Shown here in pieces: positions 1-6,753 of a stretch of 64,000 nt of DNA. The position numbers and the translations under genes are program-made. Source of the DNA: Fusibacter ferrireducens. Its GTDB lineage: Bacteria; Bacillota; Clostridia; Peptostreptococcales; Acidaminobacteraceae. The DNA lies in assembly GCF_015352425.1 (NCBI RefSeq), contig NZ_JADKNH010000006.1, forward strand, positions 62,001 to 126,000, in the 5' to 3' direction. The stretch's first letter is position 1. Each line of letters begins with the position of its first letter. The notes beneath the pieces are model-generated. The model saw only the letters and a list, made by a program, of their open reading frames with translations, was not told where the DNA came from and did no database searches.

Positions 1-1
1 A

Positions 2-211
2 TACATTGAAAGCACTTCACGTTTTAAAAAAATTTCAGATGCACTCTTCATTTTAGCCTTGTCCATAAGTTCGTACACACTTTGGAAGACTTATACGACC
101 AAGGCTTCGAATGTATGCCCTATAAACGCTAATCAAGACATGTACTATCTTTCAATAGGCTTGTTAATTGCCGCTTTTTTTATCACTTTCTTTGAGAAAA
201 AAACAAAATAG
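2..211 (+). CDS. C-terminal end of a membrane protein (partial, cut by window edge)
   Basis: An open frame runs in from the left edge without a start and ends at a TAG at 209-211, giving 69 residues. It has two hydrophobic stretches (around SDALFILALSISSYTLW and YYLSIGLLIAAFFITFF) separated by a short polar loop with one Cys, and ends in a basic tail EKKTK. This looks like the last two membrane segments of an integral membrane protein with a cytosolic C-terminus. The family cannot be recognised from this fragment. A 105-bp repeat array begins about 15 bases after the stop. Confidence is moderate, because the start lies outside the window. Confidence 0.5.
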   Translation, partial: YIESTSRFKKISDALFILALSISSYTLWKTYTTKASNVCPINANQDMYYLSIGLLIAAFFITFFEKKTK

Positions 212-225
212 AACAACAACATTTA

Positions 226-435
226 AAACAATATTTGAGCCACCGTTCGATGTCTCAAAACGATTTTCGCTGACGCTGTTTGAGGTTAAACACTCCTCAT
301 CGCAGCTTTTGGCTCAAATCTTGTTGCATAAAACAACATTTGAGCCACCGTTCGATGTCTCAAAACGATTTTCGCTGACGCTGTTTGAGGTTAAACACTC
401 CTCATCACAGCTTTTGGCTCAAATCTTGTTGTTTT
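226..435. repeat. two tandem copies of a 105-bp intergenic repeat
   Basis: Two nearly identical head-to-tail units (226-330 and 331-435) with a period of exactly 105 bases. Each unit starts near AACAACATTTGAGCCA and ends with TGGCTCAAATCTTGTTG, so its ends are imperfect inverted repeats. An inner pair, CTCAAA and TTTGAG, flanks the conserved ACGATTTTCGCTGACG core. Related units occur at 13684-13763, 18060-18444 and 21631-21735. The array lies between the left-edge gene and the terminator of the HAD gene. The open frame that crosses it is not counted as a gene. Confidence 0.9.
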
Positions 436-475
436 AAAAAACCTTCTATCCATAATTTATAGATAGAAGGTTTTT
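436..475 (-). terminator. rho-independent terminator of the HAD/GatZ pair (bidirectional)
   Basis: A stem of ACCTTCTATC (441-450) with GATAGAAGGT (462-471) is flanked by A-runs on the left and T-runs on the right, so it can work in both directions. The HAD gene stop codon (457-459) sits in the loop, so its last codons are part of the stem. Confidence 0.85.
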
Positions 476-1113
476 GTTATTTGATTAAAATTCAGTTCTG
501 AAAATTCATGAATACTTAAATCTGCTTTTGAATGATCTTGATTGCCACTTTGAAATCCCAGACAGTGCATACCCGCATTTTTAGCAGCTGCTATGCCATT
601 TTGAGAATCTTCAATAACCAGGCACTCAGAAGGTTCTGTATCACAAAGCGCTGCTGCCTTTAAAAAGATCTCTGGATTGGGTTTACCATGGACTACACGA
701 TCACCCGAAACGAACTGCTGAAAATAGGCCTTAAGTTTAAATCGATTGAGCACAATCTCAATGATTTCTCCTCGCGAGGACGAGGCCAATACCAGATTAA
801 GACCTCTCTCTTTAAACTTTGACAGCCAAGTTTCAACCCCAGGCATCGTAGTCATTTGCTCTTCATGTGTTAATCTCTGAATGTATTTTTTTGTGTGAAG
901 GTCTATCGCTGCTTCTATACTTAAATCTTTGAACTCATACCGATCTATAAAGTAAGACCAAAAGTCAAATGCTGTCCGACCAACGAATCTTTCAACTTCA
1001 GCTTCAATATAAGGCACTTTATATTCACTGAAGATTTCTTTCTCAACCGCCATAAACAATCTCTCAGAATCTATAATCACACCATCCATATCAAATATAA
1101 CCGTTTTAATCAT
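457..1113 (-). CDS. HAD family hydrolase, beta-phosphoglucomutase/phosphatase type
   Basis: Soluble 218-residue HAD-superfamily enzyme of the subfamily that includes beta-phosphoglucomutase and small sugar phosphatases. The N-terminal motif FDMDGVIIDS supplies nucleophile Asp8 and acid/base Asp10. A helical cap follows, then LASSSR (motif II Ser), the Lys of GKPNPEIF (motif III) and VIEDSQNG (motif IV). Length and motif spacing are normal. A longer frame begins at 1152, but the ATG at 1113 has a clear AAAGGA site about 7 bases upstream. It starts 13 bases after the GatZ-like frame, so the two are probably cotranscribed. The substrate cannot be told from sequence; a sugar phosphate is likely. 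Its last codons form the terminator stem. Confidence 0.88.
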   Translation of the reverse strand: MIKTVIFDMDGVIIDSERLFMAVEKEIFSEYKVPYIEAEVERFVGRTAFDFWSYFIDRYEFKDLSIEAAIDLHTKKYIQRLTHEEQMTTMPGVETWLSKFKERGLNLVLASSSRGEIIEIVLNRFKLKAYFQQFVSGDRVVHGKPNPEIFLKAAALCDTEPSECLVIEDSQNGIAAAKNAGMHCLGFQSGNQDHSKADLSIHEFSELNFNQITKTFYL

Positions 1114-1126
1114 TTTGAATCCTTTC

Positions 1127-1819
1127 TCAATCCAGACTTGGATAAGTCGCAAAGTAATAATGATCTAACTCAGTTATGATGCCATCTATTAAGATCTCAT
1201 AAGCATCATTTTTGAGAGTACCCTTTCTAATCTTTTGATATTGAACGGGTACATATTGACTGAGTAATGTCAAAGGCATGGATACATTCGAAAGATTCGA
1301 AAGCAACGTTTCTATGGATTTTTCAACTGTTTCAGTCGCAAAATAGTACCGAACGCGATCCGAAAAGCTGTAATGCTTTGCAAGATTAACTTCCTCATCA
1401 CTTCCATGATAGTGATGCATCCAATTTTCTGGATGTTCGCTCATGGCCTTTTCAAGACTATCTCTAAACCCTGACACCTCTTTACCATATATCGGCATGA
1501 CTTCCGATTCTATTAGCGCCAAAGCAAAAAGCATCTCTCTGAGTGCAAAAATCATGGCAGGGCCCACTTTTAAAATGGCGATCCCATCTTCCACCATTGC
1601 CTTCAAGCATTTCACTGTCTGATAGTCTGTAGAATGGCCTTCAAAAACTAAATTTGGAAAATCAACCATAGCACTTGTCAATGGTAATGCCTCAGATCGA
1701 TTGTATTCATGAATTTGTGCATCTTCAAATTCAACACCCGGTTGAACAACAACGGCTATGACTTGATCCCATTCCGATTGGAGACCCTTTTTTATAAAAG
1801 CTTGTTCAAAACAGCTCAC
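1127..1819 (-). CDS. C-terminal half of a GatZ/KbaZ-type tagatose-bisphosphate aldolase subunit (truncated)
   Basis: The 230 residues match the C-terminal half of the GatZ/KbaZ family, the non-catalytic or chaperone-like subunit of class II tagatose-1,6-bisphosphate aldolase. Hallmarks are VIAVVVQPGVEF, VFEGHSTDYQT, ILKVGPAMIFALRE, HYHGSDEE and YSFSDRVRYYF. From memory, full-length members have about 420 residues, so roughly 190 N-terminal residues are missing. The frame begins at a GTG with only a weak ribosome site, and an in-frame stop lies just upstream (near 1862-1864). The DNA upstream belongs to the divergent gene at 1909. No GatY/KbaY catalytic subunit is nearby. It is probably a deletion relic, although the frame is still open and is followed in tandem by the HAD gene. 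Confidence 0.72.
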   Translation of the reverse strand: MSCFEQAFIKKGLQSEWDQVIAVVVQPGVEFEDAQIHEYNRSEALPLTSAMVDFPNLVFEGHSTDYQTVKCLKAMVEDGIAILKVGPAMIFALREMLFALALIESEVMPIYGKEVSGFRDSLEKAMSEHPENWMHHYHGSDEEVNLAKHYSFSDRVRYYFATETVEKSIETLLSNLSNVSMPLTLLSQYVPVQYQKIRKGTLKNDAYEILIDGIITELDHYYFATYPSLD

Positions 1820-1908
1820 GGTCTTTCTGAAAATTAATGATGTGATTATTGTAAAATCATGTTAAAATTAAGTATGAACCTAAAATACAGAACTTACAGG
1901 GGGCTTAT

Positions 1909-2313
1909 ATGATTAAATTGATTATTGGACAACCAGGTATGGGCAAGACAAAAGAGATGATTGATCATGCGAATGCAGCTGTTAAGACTTCAAAGGGCAG
2001 TATTGTTTTTATCGGCGAATCAGATGAATGTATTCTAGAAATTCATCACAATATCAGGCATATTAATGTTTCAGAGTTCCCTATTAACTCATCTGATGAG
2101 TTCATTGCATTTTTACACGGTTTGATGAGTACGAATTATGATATTGAAAGCATTTATTTAGACGGTATTTTAAATATTTTCATTTTGACGCCAGAGGAAA
2201 TATGTGGGTGGCTTGAAAAAGTTAAAATGATTGCAGACCGCTTCAATATTCACTTTGAGATCAGTTTAAGTATGAATGGAAGTATTCCAGATTGCTTTTC
2301 ACCTTACATGTAG
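1909..2313 (+). CDS. small P-loop NTP-binding protein of unknown function
   Basis: A 134-residue soluble protein. The N-terminal MIKLIIGQPGMGKT is a complete Walker A motif (GQPGMGKT, residues 7-14), and a later SIYLDGI could act as Walker B. No other domain is visible. Proteins of this size and type are found in Clostridia as hypothetical ATP-binding proteins. An AGGGGG site precedes the ATG. It is a single gene on the plus strand, divergent from the GatZ relic and closed by the hairpin at 2361-2409. The function is unknown; nucleotide binding is inferred from the P-loop only. Confidence 0.75.
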   Translation: MIKLIIGQPGMGKTKEMIDHANAAVKTSKGSIVFIGESDECILEIHHNIRHINVSEFPINSSDEFIAFLHGLMSTNYDIESIYLDGILNIFILTPEEICGWLEKVKMIADRFNIHFEISLSMNGSIPDCFSPYM

Positions 2314-2360
2314 GGCTGAATGTTTTCAGCTTATAACTGTGTCTATATTCAAAAAAATAA

Positions 2361-2409
2361 AAGGCTGTTGCAAAAACTAAGAATTAGTTGAGCAACAGCT
2401 CTTTTTTTT
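2361..2409 (+). terminator. rho-independent terminator after the P-loop gene
   Basis: GGCTGTTGC (2363-2371) pairs with GCAACAGCT (2392-2400), with an inner AACTA/TAGTT stem. A run of eight T follows on the plus strand. Confidence 0.88.
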
Positions 2410-2483
2410 CGAAAATAATAGTTCATCTTGTACAACAGTCTGTTATATATCGCTGTCCTTTATGAAACTCGATTGTGAAGCAC

Positions 2484-2945
2484 TCAACGCTGCAAATCAA
2501 ATGCGTATATTCTTGAATGTTCACCCCAAGGATGGTAGCCCTCTGCAAGATAGTAAAATCCGAATTTTTCATAATAGCCTCTATGATCTGTACATAAATA
2601 CAAATTGGAAAAACCAGCTTCACTTGCATCTTCTTTTGCCTTATCCAGCAAAAGTTTACCATAGGCATTGCCCCTATGTTCTTTTTCAATATATAAAGCA
2701 CAGACCCACGGGTACAAATCCATTCTACTGATAAAATCATTCGTGATAAGTCCAGCACCACCTACAATTTCCTCTCGATCATTCAACAGTAAATACCATT
2801 GAGGTAACGGTCTTTGTGCGAAAATACTATTAGAGATACAATCCTCATAAATTTTCATAGTGGCTTCATTGGCCCATCTCTTTTGAAAATATTGAATTGC
2901 AATATCTTTGTATGATGGCTTTTCCCTTATAGATATGATTTTCAT
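2484..2945 (-). CDS. GNAT family N-acetyltransferase
   Basis: A 153-residue single-domain GNAT acetyltransferase, expected to transfer the acetyl group of acetyl-CoA to an unknown amine. The fold is readable: VGGAGLITND (beta strand), WVCALYIEKEHRG (strand 4 leading into motif A), RGNAYGKLLLDKAKE (pyrophosphate loop Q/RxxGxG/A variant and helix 3) and GYYEKFGFYYLAEG (motif B). The frame could be extended to 2975, but the ATG at 2945 has a perfect AGGAGG 9 bases upstream and is preferred. It stands alone, convergent with the P-loop gene. An overlapping frame at 2423-2761 in another phase is a shadow. Confidence 0.88.
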   Translation of the reverse strand: MKIISIREKPSYKDIAIQYFQKRWANEATMKIYEDCISNSIFAQRPLPQWYLLLNDREEIVGGAGLITNDFISRMDLYPWVCALYIEKEHRGNAYGKLLLDKAKEDASEAGFSNLYLCTDHRGYYEKFGFYYLAEGYHPWGEHSRIYAFDLQR

Positions 2946-3087
2946 ATGACATTTTCCTCCTAGATTAGACTTCACTACCAGATTAGAGTTCGCTACTCTT
3001 TATTATATCACTTAAAAGAGATCCACCCACTATCTTTAGTAAAAATCCATCTATCTAAAAAACTGTCTATAAAAGTGCTTTTTCGGT

Positions 3088-4107
3088 TTACCTACTTCTC
3101 TGATATGGCTTAGGCCAGTCTATATCTGCTTGAAGTTCATTTGATGCCTGTAATGCCCAATAGGGATTTCTCAATAATTCGCGTCCTAAAAAAAACAGAT
3201 CCACTCTATTGTTTTGAAGCATTTCTTCAGCCATCAGCGCACTCGTCAGCAAACCACCGCCAATAACGGGTAAATTCGTATTTGCCTTAATCGTCTCAGC
3301 AAATTTGATTTGATAGCCGGGATATGCATTTATTGGAGCCTGAACCACACCGCCGGAACTGACATTAATGATATCAATACCTTCATGCTTAACCCTATTG
3401 ATGAGTTCTGCAACCTCTTCAGGGTGGTTGCCACCTTCAGCGTATTCCTCAGCAGAAACTCTCAAAATCATCCCCTTTTCCTTGGGCCATACCGTTCTAA
3501 TGGCCCTGACCACTTCTTTTAAAAATCGAGATCGATTCTCTAAATTGCCCCCGTATTGATCCGTTCTTTTATTGGTTAATGGGGACATAAATGTGTTGAT
3601 CAGATACCCATGTGCACCATGCAACTCGAGAAAATCAAAACCAGCTTTTAATGCCCTTTCAGCGGCTTTTTTATAGGCCTCTATGACCGTTGCAATATCA
3701 TCTAGATTCATTTCATTTGGCGTCTGATACGCATGGCTAAATGCAATTGAACTGGGTGCAATGATATTTTCTGCTGTCACTTCACATTTTCGGCCTGCAT
3801 GTCCCAGTTGAATGCCCATTTGAGTACCATGCGGCTTGCAAGCATCCACAATTTTTTTAAGCCCTGCAACATGATTATCATCCCATATGCCCAAATCCTT
3901 AGATGAAATTCTGCCACGCTTTTCAACAGCGGTAGCCTCCATTATGATCAGTCCCACGCCACCAATTGCACGTGTGGCATAATGAATATAATGCCATGAA
4001 GTTGGATTGCCTTCTTCATCCGCACTATACATACACATGGGAGGCATTACAATTCTATTTTTAATGACTTTATCCTTGATTTTATACTGTGAAAAAATTT
4101 TTGACAT
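3088..4107 (-). CDS. namA: NADPH dehydrogenase, old yellow enzyme family (NamA/YqjM-like)
   Basis: A 339-residue FMN-dependent ene-reductase of the YqjM/NamA class, which reduces activated C=C bonds with NAD(P)H. N-terminal IVMPPMCMYSA includes the Cys (residue 25) that tunes flavin redox in this class. HAGRK, the LHGAHGYL active-site/FMN motif, SPLTNKRTDQYGG, ILRVSAEEY and a C-terminal RNPYWAL finger are present. Length equals the family norm of about 338. The ATG at 4107 has AAAGGAG 7 bases upstream, better than the upstream candidate at 4137. The gene appears monocistronic, downstream of rsgI. The substrate is not predictable; a role in electrophile detoxification is inferred from the family. 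Confidence 0.9.
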   Translation of the reverse strand: MSKIFSQYKIKDKVIKNRIVMPPMCMYSADEEGNPTSWHYIHYATRAIGGVGLIIMEATAVEKRGRISSKDLGIWDDNHVAGLKKIVDACKPHGTQMGIQLGHAGRKCEVTAENIIAPSSIAFSHAYQTPNEMNLDDIATVIEAYKKAAERALKAGFDFLELHGAHGYLINTFMSPLTNKRTDQYGGNLENRSRFLKEVVRAIRTVWPKEKGMILRVSAEEYAEGGNHPEEVAELINRVKHEGIDIINVSSGGVVQAPINAYPGYQIKFAETIKANTNLPVIGGGLLTSALMAEEMLQNNRVDLFFLGRELLRNPYWALQASNELQADIDWPKPYQRSR

Positions 4108-4180
4108 ACACAACTCCTTTGCTTGTAATGTAAACAATCCATCGATTATCTTTGATACCCCTAAATATCATTCTGAACCA

Positions 4181-5185
4181 CTATTCATCATGATCAGAAT
4201 ATCTGTGTTCATCTCTGTGCTCGTCCTTGTGCTCGTCTCTGTATTCATTCACAGTATTATCTTTTGTGTTCGTCTGTTCCTTCACATCTATTTCTTTTCC
4301 CATATCTTGCTCAATGTAATCATTGGGGGATTCAAATTCATGATCTTTTACTTCAGACCCATGTTCATCTTTTTCAGATTCGTGTTCATCACTCTCGTGT
4401 TCATCACTCTCGTGTTCGTCACGCTCATGCTCTATGCGCTCAAACAAGTCGTGAATTTCTAGATGTTTAATATCGTCCTCATCATAATCTGGATGTTCCT
4501 CTGAAATGAGATGACGGCCTAACGAAATCCCTTCAGATTTGGTCTTTTCATAACTTTGATAATCTCCAATGAGCACTTCTGCGTTAAGGCGTTCAATATA
4601 AACTGACATACTTTTTTCGATGTCTTTAACCAGCTGTTCTAAATTGCTCTGTGTGGGAGCAACTGCTATAAGAACACTTTTTTGATCAATATTGTAACCC
4701 GATAAAACCGCCTGATCTAAAATTTGGATCACCGCAGTTTCATAAGACTGCCCTTTCAGTTGTAATATGGATACCAGTTGTTTAGCCTCTTCGTTCAAAG
4801 GCCTCACCTTGATCACTTCACCTGCCTTATTGAGTTCAAGTTCAAGGCTTGGATTGATATCCACACTCATTACGGCATAGGTTACATTCAAAAATTGACT
4901 GTTGATCAAAAAGACGATCATCAAAATGGCTGCTATTGTGCTTAGATATCTGATCACTCTTAGTTTGCTTATTTTATTGTCAGAGTCCCTATCCATGCGA
5001 ATATCAATGCGATCTTCATCTAAAAAGTATATTTGTTCTCCCACGCTATGATTTGCTTTATAATTTATCTTCACATGCTCACAGCGGTCGCTTAGAACAT
5101 GTAAGTACTCCGCATTGATTTCTAGAATAATACCTCTATGCAATTTTTCAGAAGTTTCTACTTGTGGCCATCTCTCATGATCCAT
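4181..5185 (-). CDS. rsgI: anti-sigma-I factor RsgI-like, with Asp/Glu/His-rich extracellular tail
   Basis: A 334-residue membrane anti-sigma factor. Residues 1-65 match the cytosolic RsgI N-terminal domain that holds SigI (HRGIILEINAEYLHVLS). A membrane segment follows at about 77-97, then the extracellular RsgI middle domain beginning YAVMSVDINPSLELELN. Its Asn111-Pro112 matches the site where RsgI proteins cleave themselves. From residue 245 the tail is highly charged, with repeated DEHES (256-270) and DEHK/DEHR units (317-327). In other Clostridia this position carries carbohydrate-binding or sensor modules. No such module is visible here, so metal or cation sensing is possible but inferred. 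The gene overlaps the sigI end by 28 bases. Confidence 0.9.
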   Translation of the reverse strand: MDHERWPQVETSEKLHRGIILEINAEYLHVLSDRCEHVKINYKANHSVGEQIYFLDEDRIDIRMDRDSDNKISKLRVIRYLSTIAAILMIVFLINSQFLNVTYAVMSVDINPSLELELNKAGEVIKVRPLNEEAKQLVSILQLKGQSYETAVIQILDQAVLSGYNIDQKSVLIAVAPTQSNLEQLVKDIEKSMSVYIERLNAEVLIGDYQSYEKTKSEGISLGRHLISEEHPDYDEDDIKHLEIHDLFERIEHERDEHESDEHESDEHESEKDEHGSEVKDHEFESPNDYIEQDMGKEIDVKEQTNTKDNTVNEYRDEHKDEHRDEHRYSDHDE

Positions 5186-5859
5186 CTTTTAATCGCCCCT
5201 AACTCTTTCACAAAAATAATGATAACTGACGTGATAAACATTCGATTTTTTTCCAGTACTTTGACACTCGCTTTCAGTTCAACGTGTATCCTTTGAATCG
5301 GTAAGCGGTATTTGTCAAACATCACTGAAACGATTGGTTTATGTGCGCTCACTTGTTTTGCTATTTTTATCGTACGCTCTCTTGAATCTTTATGTTTGGG
5401 GGTTTTTTCAAGCAAGTCCTTGAAAGTAATTCTAAATTTCAGCAATTCATCTTTCCAAACAGCAATTTCATCTTCAAGTACATTCTCTTGTTGAAATTTA
5501 TTAAGTATATCATCAGATTGTAAATGGTCCAAATCTTGAATCTCCATGGGTGAGGCATCAGTGTTCTGCTTTGCCATTTGTGTTTTGAGCCTGCTTGTGA
5601 TCACTAATTTTGCATACGGCAAAAAGAGACCCTTTTGAATATCGTATCGGTCAATGGCTTCATTAAAAGCCATTAAACCAACACTGAGTTCATCTGAGTC
5701 GCCAATGCTTACATATCTGCCAGTGAAATCACTTACACACTTCACGATAAAGGGCATATACCTTTGAATCATAGCATTTCTTGCCCCTTGATCAGATTTT
5801 GCATCTGAAAGTTCAGTGATAATGGCTTCAGTTGTGCCCTTTTTCTTATCATAACCCAT
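5158..5859 (-). CDS. sigI: RNA polymerase sigma factor SigI
   Basis: A 233-residue sigma-70 family factor of the SigI type. The region 2-like part has MPFIVKCVSDFTGRYV, DELSVGLMAFNEAIDRYD and FLPYAKLVITSRLKTQM. The C-terminal part has the SigI-specific TPKHKDSRERTIKIA and KYRLPIQRIHVELKASVKVLE helix-turn-helix, followed by a short extension. SigI proteins answer heat and envelope or polysaccharide signals through the partner RsgI, which follows here with overlap. The upstream TTG and ATG options at 5880 and 5868 have poor ribosome sites. The ATG at 5859 has AGGATGG 6 bases upstream and is chosen. No strong promoter lies directly in front, so it is probably read from the SigI-like promoter near 6700. 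Confidence 0.92.
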   Translation of the reverse strand: MGYDKKKGTTEAIITELSDAKSDQGARNAMIQRYMPFIVKCVSDFTGRYVSIGDSDELSVGLMAFNEAIDRYDIQKGLFLPYAKLVITSRLKTQMAKQNTDASPMEIQDLDHLQSDDILNKFQQENVLEDEIAVWKDELLKFRITFKDLLEKTPKHKDSRERTIKIAKQVSAHKPIVSVMFDKYRLPIQRIHVELKASVKVLEKNRMFITSVIIIFVKELGAIKRWIMRDGHK

Positions 5860-5937
5860 TGCTACCATCCTGAAAGTCAAAACGTATATCTTAAAATTTT
5901 AGTTTTTTATTACATCTCGATAAGGATACAATTTTAA

Positions 5938-6648
5938 TTATTTGTGGTGAATCTCATTTTCATGGTGATTGCGATCATAGATATGTTCAAAATCATAGTC
6001 GTGATCATAGTCATAATCATGGTTGTAGTCGTGGTCATAATCATGGTCATAATCGTGGTCGTAGTCGTAGTCATGGTCATAGTCATGGTCGTAATCGTGG
6101 TCGTAGTCATAGCTGTGATCATAATCCTGGTCATAGTTGTGATCCGTATACATATGATAATGACCCAATAAATTTGTAAATGCCTTGCCTTGGATAACAA
6201 ATTGATAAGGTTCATCGATTATGGCTTGAGTTTGAAACGCTGATAAAAATTGATCTAACGTTTCACCTACATATGGCTTAAAGGCTTGATTTGAAGTGCC
6301 ATCCATATTTTCAACCCCAAGCAATACCAGTTGTTCATCAAAATTGAGCCTATAATCCACTTTAGAATCGATCAAAATTGTAAATACTGTAGGATTCACC
6401 GCTACATTAACGGGGATTACAGATGTCGTTGTGGGTGGCGCAACTACAGCGGATTTAGGTGCTGATGCTTTTGGTGTTGATGCTTTTGGAATTGGCGCGC
6501 TCACTGTACTAGTTTTGTCCTGAATCGTTGCAGAAGTCACCGCGTCCACTGATGCACCTTGTGCAACAGAAAAGGTACCAATACTCAATGTCACTAACAT
6601 GAAACTCAATCCTAAAATCACTCGTTTTTTAATATGACTATTTTTCAT
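5938..6648 (-). CDS. secreted protein with RsgI-middle-like domain and Asp-Tyr-Asp-His repeat tail
   Basis: A 236-residue exported protein encoded in front of sigI. A signal peptide (residues 1 to about 31) ends near VAQGAS. Next is a Pro/Ala/Thr/Ser-rich linker (about 45-80) and a domain from about 95 to 160 beginning TVFTILIDSKVDYRLNFDEQ. Its strand pattern and VENMDGTSN...GETLDQFL segment resemble the RsgI middle domain of the neighbouring anti-sigma factor, but without the Asn-Pro cleavage pair. Residues about 162-236 are almost only Asp, Tyr and His in YDHD units, a likely divalent-metal-binding tail. Start 6648 has AAGGAGG upstream. The SigI-type promoter and shared strand suggest one operon with sigI-rsgI. 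The resemblance is by eye only. Confidence 0.75.
   Translation of the reverse strand: MKNSHIKKRVILGLSFMLVTLSIGTFSVAQGASVDAVTSATIQDKTSTVSAPIPKASTPKASAPKSAVVAPPTTTSVIPVNVAVNPTVFTILIDSKVDYRLNFDEQLVLLGVENMDGTSNQAFKPYVGETLDQFLSAFQTQAIIDEPYQFVIQGKAFTNLLGHYHMYTDHNYDQDYDHSYDYDHDYDHDYDHDYDYDHDYDHDYDHDYNHDYDYDHDYDFEHIYDRNHHENEIHHK
5985..6135 (-). repeat. hexanucleotide-type repeat encoding the YDHD tail
   Basis: Runs of GATCATAGTC/GGTCGTAGTC-like units (plus strand) repeat with a 6-base period and 12- to 18-base higher-order variants. They encode alternating Asp-Tyr and Asp-His codons. Such a tract is prone to slippage, so tail length may vary between strains. Confidence 0.85.
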
Positions 6649-6688
6649 TTCATAATCCTCCTTATGTTTATCTGCTATAGAATACAAA

Positions 6689-6710
6689 TTCGAATTGCAT
6701 TTTAGGGGGG
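6689..6710 (-). promoter_or_regulatory. candidate SigI-dependent promoter upstream of the YDHD gene-sigI-rsgI operon
   Basis: On the minus strand a CCCCCC run (6705-6710) preceded by an A/T tract is followed 12 bases later by CGAA (6689-6692), about 40 bases before the ribosome site of the YDHD gene. C-rich -35 and CGAA/CGTA -10 elements are the signature I recall for SigI promoters in Bacillus and Clostridium. The spacing should be compared with mapped promoters. No similar pair was seen elsewhere in the window. Confidence 0.6.
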
Positions 6711-6753
6711 ATTTTAAAAATAATCTATTCTTTTTCTATTTTTTCCTTAACCG

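Noticed and set aside
168-437. Plus-strand 89-residue open frame through the first repeat array, and similar frames on both strands of 17977-18449
   Set aside because: The frames consist only of the 105-bp repeat (multiple of three, so it stays open), repeat the same peptide, and lack ribosome sites.
2423-2761. Minus-strand 112-residue frame overlapping the GNAT gene
   Set aside because: It runs in another phase of the acetyltransferase coding region. The GNAT frame has the family motifs and an AGGAGG site.
5944-6171. Plus-strand hydrophobic frame opposite the YDHD repeat, and a second minus frame of Thr/Met
   Set aside because: Both are by-products of the hexanucleotide repeat read in other phases, and have no ribosome site or similarity.
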